Source: Oceanospirillaceae bacterium UBA7410 (GTDB lineage: Bacteria > Pseudomonadota > Gammaproteobacteria > Pseudomonadales > Balneatricaceae). From it: DNA of 11,658 bases. The notes beneath the pieces were generated by a model. It saw nothing but the letters and a program-made list of their open reading frames with translations, was not told the origin of the DNA and searched no databases. Positions 7,211-11,658 of this stretch are shown one piece after another. The stretch's first letter is position 1; every line of letters begins with the position of its first letter. The DNA lies in contig DKMQ01000002.1 in assembly GCA_002470565.1 (NCBI GenBank), positions 1 to 11,658 on the forward strand, read 5' to 3'. Made by a program: the position numbers and the translations under genes.

Positions 7211-7254
7211 TTAGTATTAGAATGTATTATACTAATGAGTGGATTTAGAACCAA
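7211..7254 (-). promoter_or_regulatory. Candidate nrdR operon promoter overlapped by a palindrome
   Basis: On the minus strand a perfect TATAAT (plus positions 7226-7231) lies 17 bp downstream of TTGGTT (plus 7249-7254), which matches only three of six -35 positions. The predicted start is near 7219, giving a leader of about 110 nt before the nrdR ATG. The -10 element is inside an inverted repeat, TTAGTAT (7211-7217) and ATACTAA (7229-7235), with an 11-nt centre. A protein bound there would block RNA polymerase. A second hairpin-forming repeat, GGCCT/AGGCC (7193-7210), lies just inside the transcript. The promoter is inferred from sequence only. Confidence 0.4.
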
Positions 7255-7296
7255 TAGCTGCTATTCTTGCGCACGTCTTCATTTTAAAGGAATAAC

Positions 7297-8202
7297 ATGA
7301 GTACCTTACCTTTGGCAGAATTAGCCGCGTTAGGCGCGGCAATATGCTGGACTTTCACTGCTATTCTAGCCGCCCCAGGCGTTCACCACTTTGGCGCTGT
7401 GGCGTTTAATCGCTATAGAGTTGTGTTTGCTGCTACTGTACTTATTGTTATCACCAGTGTTATGGGTTTGTGGTCTAGCATGACAGACAACGCCGTAATC
7501 GCTCTTATCGGCTCTAGCTTAGTGGGTATTGTGGTAGGGGACACCGCGTTAATGCAAGCTTTGAAGCGCATTGGCCCAAGACGCAATTCAGTATTGTTTG
7601 CCACCAGCGCGCCTATGGCTGCTGGTATGGGTTTTCTTTGGTTGGGTGAAACCCTAAGTACCAACTTACTCATTGGCTGTGGGTTAATTTTGGCAGGCGT
7701 GGTAAATGCAGTCTGGTGGGGACGCAAAGCTTCGGGTGAACACCGCCTAGAAAAAATTAGCGGACATTTAGGTTTAGGCATTTTGCTAGGGCTTACTGCT
7801 GCATTTGGCCAAGCTGCAGGAGCGGTTATGGCTAAGCCTGTATTATTAGCTGGAGCAGATCCCATTGCAGCTTCAGCAATTAGAGTAGGCTTTGCTGCTG
7901 TGGTGCTGTTACTTGTGCGCTTGCTACCATTTGCATGGGCTAAAGCTAATGCCAAGCCCACTGTTACCTTTGTTTTGCGCACTATGTCCAGTGCAACCTT
8001 AGGCTTAGTGTTAGGCATGACGCTAGTCGTTTATGCCTTGGGCGCAGGAGAAGTGGGCATTGTAATGACCTTATCAGCCATCACCCCAGTACTCATATTA
8101 CCCGTGGTTTGGTTTATTACTGGGCAGCGTCCTAGCCTTGGTTCGTGGCTAGGTGCTGGGCTCGTGGTAATAGGTAGTAGCGTGCTATTTTTGAGCCACT
8201 AA
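7297..8202 (+). CDS. EamA/DMT-family transporter (10 predicted membrane spans)
   Basis: This 301-residue protein is strongly hydrophobic and contains two tandem EamA units, about residues 6-140 and 155-300, the usual architecture of drug/metabolite transporter superfamily permeases in the inner membrane. Typical features are the repeated ALGAAICWTF-like and LGLTAAFGQA-like starts, ALKRIGPRRNS after the fourth segment of the first unit, and FLWLGETLS before the fifth; the second half has LSAITPVLILPVVWFITGQRPSLGSWLGAGLVVIG in the matching positions. The substrate cannot be told: relatives export amino acids, metabolites or drugs, or act as sugar and nucleotide-sugar carriers. The ATG has a good AAAGGA ribosome-binding site. 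It is divergent from nrdR and converges on gshA, with 7 bp between stop codons, so it is probably its own transcription unit. Confidence 0.88.
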   Translation: MSTLPLAELAALGAAICWTFTAILAAPGVHHFGAVAFNRYRVVFAATVLIVITSVMGLWSSMTDNAVIALIGSSLVGIVVGDTALMQALKRIGPRRNSVLFATSAPMAAGMGFLWLGETLSTNLLIGCGLILAGVVNAVWWGRKASGEHRLEKISGHLGLGILLGLTAAFGQAAGAVMAKPVLLAGADPIAASAIRVGFAAVVLLLVRLLPFAWAKANAKPTVTFVLRTMSSATLGLVLGMTLVVYALGAGEVGIVMTLSAITPVLILPVVWFITGQRPSLGSWLGAGLVVIGSSVLFLSH

Positions 8203-8219
8203 GGCCCATTTACTGGGCC
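8203..8219. terminator. Hairpin between convergent EamA transporter and gshA genes
   Basis: GGCCCA (8203-8208) and TGGGCC (8214-8219) form a perfect 6-bp G+C-rich stem with a 5-nt loop. It begins one base after the transporter stop and spans the gshA stop codon. Neither side has an immediate T-run, so it is not a textbook rho-independent terminator. Its place at a convergent junction and its symmetry suggest a bidirectional terminator or 3'-end protection. Confidence 0.4.
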
Positions 8220-9772
8220 AGATAAGCCGCCAAAAAGTCATCGAAAGATTCAGTTTGCTCAGCTTCAATTTGCTCTTGCTTAGCAATAGATTCATGCACT
8301 TGATCACTTAGCTCTTGCCTGCGCTGTAAAGATATAGTTTGCTTCAAGTGATACTCTTGGTGCTGCTTAGCTAATTTAAAACATAACTCTTGATGCGACA
8401 AACCACCTTGCTCCATAGCCGCTAGCACTTGGGCTGAAGGTGTCAGCGTGGAGTCATTTATACGCGCTGTCATAGCCTCTATGGCTGCCAAAACCTGTTG
8501 CTTTTGCGGCATGATATCTGCCACTAAACGCAGGCTTTCCATCATTTCAAGGCCTAAGCTGTGTAAGCTTTTTGGGCCTGCACAGGTTTCAAGCATCAGT
8601 CCAGGCTTGCGGCCTTGGTGCACCACAACCGTTTGGTTTACACCAATAACGCTGCACTCTTGGTCACTAATTACTGGACTTTCAGAAAATAAACACCAAC
8701 TAAGAAAGGCGTTTATAAACTGACTTTGTTGTGCATCTATACCTAAAGGCAAGAAGGGGTTTAGGTCGATATTGCGTACTTCGACATACTCCACACCTGC
8801 TTCTTTGAGAGCATGTACCGGCTTTTGGCCGGCACGAGTCACCCGCTTTGGCCTTATGTCACTGTAGTACTCGTTTTCAATTTGTAATAGGTTGGCGTTG
8901 AGTTGGCGATATTCTCCATCCACCTTTACACCTATTTTTTCATACATAGACAAAGGGGTAGAGATCGCATGCTCTAAGGATTTTGCATATTTTTCTAAGT
9001 CGTTAAAACACAAACTCAAAACCGACTGCACTTTATTGTTATATCCCACATCACTCATACGCAAAGAGGTGGCATAAGGCCCTACTAAGGAATCGCCTGG
9101 GCCTTTAAGCAAAGGCACATCGCGCCCTTTTACGAAGCTTGTATCAATAGCGGGGGACGCTCCAAATAGGTATAGCAATACCCATGAATGGCGTCTAAAG
9201 TTTCGAATCAAACCAAAGTATTGGCTGGACTGAAAATCACATAAAGGCTGCTCATCACCTAACAGTTTTTGATACTCTGGCCAAAAGTTGTCTTTGGGTG
9301 AGAAGTTAAAATGCAAACCAGCAATAGATTGCATAATCTTGCCGTATCGATAGGCCAAACCCACTCTATATGTGTGCTTAAGCTTGCCTGTGTTTGAGGA
9401 GCCAAAATCCGCAATGCGAATATCATCTTCTCCATCCAAGAAACAAGGCATACTAGCAGGCCATAAATACTCTCCACTGTGTTGTAACTGGCTGGCGCTA
9501 AAACTATGCAGTTCTTGCATGAATTCTAAGGCCGCAACAGGGCTTTGGAAGACAGGTGTGATGTATTCCAACAAAGCTTCTGAGTAATCCGTAGTAATAC
9601 TGCTGTGGGTTAGGCTTGATCCTAACGTTTTGGGATGACCAGCATGGCTGACTCGGCCATTTAAAGACACGCGCAAGCCTTCTTTTTCAATACCGCATTG
9701 CAGGCTTAGCAAGGTGTTAGCCACGGGAGAGTTTTTCACCTTTTTTAGGTGTTGTGATAAATATGTAGGCAT
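8210..9772 (-). CDS. gshA: Glutamate-cysteine ligase (gamma-glutamylcysteine synthetase)
   Basis: GshA joins glutamate and cysteine using ATP, the first and rate-limiting step of glutathione synthesis, in the cytoplasm. At 520 residues it matches the 518 of the E. coli type 1 enzyme. Recognisable segments are GIEKEGLRVS near the N-terminus (binding-site acidic residues), TLGSSLTHSSITTDYSEALLE, FMQELHSF, WPASMPCFL, SSNTGKLKHTYRVGLAYRYG, GLHFNFS and the YVEVRNIDLNPF block. The start MPTYLSQHL is the only sensible N-terminus and has a TGGA site about 9 nt upstream. The last 50 residues are rich in Gln and Glu and look helical. It follows tex by 81 bp; tex and gshA are also close neighbours in Pseudomonas. 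That gap holds only a weak ACTAG/CTAGT inverted repeat (9804-9829). Product inhibition by glutathione is a known family property. Confidence 0.96.
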   Translation of the reverse strand: MPTYLSQHLKKVKNSPVANTLLSLQCGIEKEGLRVSLNGRVSHAGHPKTLGSSLTHSSITTDYSEALLEYITPVFQSPVAALEFMQELHSFSASQLQHSGEYLWPASMPCFLDGEDDIRIADFGSSNTGKLKHTYRVGLAYRYGKIMQSIAGLHFNFSPKDNFWPEYQKLLGDEQPLCDFQSSQYFGLIRNFRRHSWVLLYLFGASPAIDTSFVKGRDVPLLKGPGDSLVGPYATSLRMSDVGYNNKVQSVLSLCFNDLEKYAKSLEHAISTPLSMYEKIGVKVDGEYRQLNANLLQIENEYYSDIRPKRVTRAGQKPVHALKEAGVEYVEVRNIDLNPFLPLGIDAQQSQFINAFLSWCLFSESPVISDQECSVIGVNQTVVVHQGRKPGLMLETCAGPKSLHSLGLEMMESLRLVADIMPQKQQVLAAIEAMTARINDSTLTPSAQVLAAMEQGGLSHQELCFKLAKQHQEYHLKQTISLQRRQELSDQVHESIAKQEQIEAEQTESFDDFLAAYLAQ

Positions 9773-9853
9773 TTATAGTTCCAAATTGTCTTAAATAGCG
9801 AAGACTAGACGAGCGGAGTTTAGCCTAGTTTGCGTTCAATTTCTGTGTACGTG

Positions 9854-11658
9854 TTACTTTTTTAATTGCGCATGAGCATCTTTTAGTTTTTGCGCCATAC
9901 TGCCAAGTGCTTGTTGAGGCTTAACATTGGTTTTAGCCTTTTGAGAAGGCTTGTGGTGAGTTTGAATAGCCGCAGCTTTATCAGAAGTTGATGGATCATC
10001 TTGTGTGGGTAATTCATCACTTAAACGCATAGTTAAGCCTATACGTTTGCGAGCCACGTCTATATGCATCACTTTCACTTTTACAATATCTCCAGCTTTA
10101 ACAATGTCGTGGGGGTCCTTTACGTATTGTTCACAAAGTGCAGAAATATGTACTAATCCATCTTGATGCACACCAATATCAACAAAGGCGCCAAAGTTTG
10201 TGACATTGCTAATCGTTCCTTCCATGATGGCGCCTAAAGAGAGGTGTTTAATGCTCTCTACGCCATCAATGAGTTTGGCCATTTTAAATTCTGGCCTTGG
10301 ATCACGCCCAGGCTTTTGTAACTCAACCAGTAAGTCTTGTAAGGTGTGTTCTCCAACGCCTTGCTCATGTAGCTTTGCAACCTGAATGCTTTTAAGCTGA
10401 TCACTACCCAACAACCCAGCAACGCTCAAGTGCAATTGTTGAGCTAACTTACCCACTAAAGCGTAAGCTTCTGGGTGTACGCAGGTGCTATCTAGTGGGT
10501 TATCACCTCCACGTATGCGCAAAAATCCAGCTGATTGCTCAAATGCTTTGTCACCTAAACGTGCCACTTTAAGTAGCTGTTTACGATTATTAAAGGCACC
10601 ATTTAGGTCTCGATACACCACTATATTGTCTGCCATAGTTTTATTTAAACCTGCCACCCGCAGCAATAAGGGCGCTGAAGCCGTATTTAAATCTACGCCC
10701 ACATTATTCACACAATCTTCTACTACGTTATCTAGCTTTTTTATCAATTGCACTTGGCTTACATCATGCTGGTATTGGCCTACACCAATAGCTTTGGGGT
10801 CTATTTTTACTAGCTCTGCCAATGGATCTTGCAGGCGTCTGGCGATGGAGACCGCCCCTCGGTAACTTACATCTAGCTCTGGAAACTCTGCTGCAGCTAG
10901 AGCTGATGCCGAATATACTGATGCCCCTGCTTCACTGACAATAATACGCTGTGGCGCATCAACACCTAGTCGAGCTTGAACTTCTTTAACTAGCTTATCC
11001 GTCTCTCTGGAACCTGTGCCATTGCCTATGGCAACCAATTGAATTGAGTAGGTCTTACACCAGTGCACCAAAAACTCTATAGCGGCCTGCCATTTGTTAT
11101 GAGGCACATGAGGGAAAATAGTTTGCGTACTTAATAGCTTACCTGTTGAATCTACGACTACGGCTTTTACCCCTGTACGTAAGCCAGGATCTAGCCCTAG
11201 GGTCACTTTATCACCTGCTGGGGCAGCTAATAATAGATCTTTTAGGTTGTTGGCAAACACATCTATGGCACTGTGCTCTGAGGCTTCTCTAACTCGGTTA
11301 ATAAGGGCTGTTTCTAATTGGCTAGACAGCTTGACTCGCCATGTCCAACGCACCACTTCATTAAGCCATTTATCCGCGGCACGACCCTGATCTTTGATGT
11401 TCCAATAGTTAGCTACTTTAGACTCAAAGGGCAGATGTTCGTTGGCAGACCATAAAATGGTAGCCTGCAAAAACCCTTCATTACGACCTCTTAAAATGGC
11501 TAATGCTCGGTGGGATGGAATAGTTTTTAAAGCTTCTTGAAAGTCAAAATAGTCTTGAAATTTTACCCCCTGTTGCTGCTTGCCATCAACCACCTGCGTT
11601 TGCCACTTGGCGTTTTGCCAGCCCAAGATACGCAGATCAGCCAGTAAATCAGCCGCTA
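9854..11658 (-). CDS. tex: Tex family transcription accessory protein, C-terminal part (cut by window edge)
   Basis: The frame is open to the right edge, so the N-terminus (roughly the first 170-180 residues of a protein of about 770) is outside. The TTG at 11624-11626 is internal, not a start, because the family sequence continues upstream of it. Counting from that codon, residues 36-52 (IPSHRALAILRGRNEGF) are typical of Tex. A YqgF/RNase H-like domain follows (about 140-240, with VTLGLDPGLRTGVKAVVVDS), then helix-hairpin-helix motifs (about 300-370, with NNVGVDLNTASAPLL) and an S1 RNA-binding domain (about 464-535, with GTISNVTNFGAFVDIGVHQDGLVHIS). A lysine- and glutamine-rich tail ends the protein. 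Tex binds nucleic acid and affects transcription and, in some pathogens, toxin expression; its exact activity is unsettled. gshA lies 81 bp downstream. Confidence 0.95.
   Translation of the reverse strand, partial: AADLLADLRILGWQNAKWQTQVVDGKQQQGVKFQDYFDFQEALKTIPSHRALAILRGRNEGFLQATILWSANEHLPFESKVANYWNIKDQGRAADKWLNEVVRWTWRVKLSSQLETALINRVREASEHSAIDVFANNLKDLLLAAPAGDKVTLGLDPGLRTGVKAVVVDSTGKLLSTQTIFPHVPHNKWQAAIEFLVHWCKTYSIQLVAIGNGTGSRETDKLVKEVQARLGVDAPQRIIVSEAGASVYSASALAAAEFPELDVSYRGAVSIARRLQDPLAELVKIDPKAIGVGQYQHDVSQVQLIKKLDNVVEDCVNNVGVDLNTASAPLLLRVAGLNKTMADNIVVYRDLNGAFNNRKQLLKVARLGDKAFEQSAGFLRIRGGDNPLDSTCVHPEAYALVGKLAQQLHLSVAGLLGSDQLKSIQVAKLHEQGVGEHTLQDLLVELQKPGRDPRPEFKMAKLIDGVESIKHLSLGAIMEGTISNVTNFGAFVDIGVHQDGLVHISALCEQYVKDPHDIVKAGDIVKVKVMHIDVARKRIGLTMRLSDELPTQDDPSTSDKAAAIQTHHKPSQKAKTNVKPQQALGSMAQKLKDAHAQLKK

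Noticed and set aside
5410..7296. FMN riboswitch controlling the rib genes.
   Set aside because: I looked upstream of ribB and nrdR for the conserved RFN core (AGGGC...GGTG...TCC) and found none; the ribD-ribB gap is also too short to hold one.
7413..8018. A 201-codon open frame on the minus strand inside the EamA transporter gene.
   Set aside because: It is antisense to a clear membrane transporter gene, has low-complexity Ala/Pro/Thr/Lys content typical of an antisense frame, and no recognisable family or ribosome-binding site.
10485..10865. A 126-codon plus-strand frame inside tex.
   Set aside because: It is antisense to the well-conserved helix-hairpin-helix region of tex; its Ser/Leu/Thr-rich composition indicates a shadow frame.

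Overview
This window looks like core chromosome from a gammaproteobacterium of moderate G+C, probably a marine Oceanospirillales/Pseudomonadales/Cellvibrionales-type lineage. The placement is an inference from protein resemblance and gene order: comM next to glnK, the nrdR-rib-nusB-thiL-pgpA cluster, and tex next to gshA are all familiar from Pseudomonas relatives. I see no mobile element, CRISPR array, prophage, tRNA or rRNA.

Layout. On the minus strand, positions 1-530 hold the N-terminal part of comM (yifB), which runs off the left edge. A 273-bp divergent intergenic region follows, carrying a strong sigma-54 (-24/-12) promoter and upstream NtrC-like repeats. It drives glnK on the plus strand (804-1142). 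The expected partner amtB is absent. Instead there is a 234-bp spacer rich in inverted repeats and then dsbB (1377-1883). dsbB converges on, and overlaps by 4 bp at the stop codons, a seven-gene minus-strand cluster that reads nrdR-ribD-ribB(A-like)-ribH-nusB-thiL-pgpA (7109 down to 1880). A divergent 187-bp region with a palindrome over a candidate nrdR promoter separates nrdR from an EamA/DMT transporter on the plus strand (7297-8202). That gene converges on gshA (minus, 8210-9772). A tex gene (minus, 9854 to beyond the right edge) lies upstream of gshA.

How the genes work together. The minus cluster links deoxynucleotide regulation (NrdR), three steps of riboflavin synthesis (RibD, DHBP synthase, lumazine synthase), transcription antitermination (NusB), thiamine diphosphate formation (ThiL) and phosphatidylglycerol synthesis (PgpA). 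Two parts of the riboflavin pathway are missing here. Riboflavin synthase (ribE/ribC), often found between ribD and ribB in related bacteria, is not present. The C-terminal GTP cyclohydrolase II domain of the RibBA-like protein has lost its zinc cysteines, so a separate RibA and a riboflavin synthase must be encoded elsewhere. GlnK senses nitrogen status, DsbB reoxidises DsbA in the inner membrane, GshA starts glutathione synthesis, and Tex is a nucleic-acid-binding protein linked to transcription.

No clear undescribed system is visible. The points most worth a second look are the regulatory regions around glnK/dsbB and nrdR/EamA, the orphan glnK, and the incomplete rib cluster.
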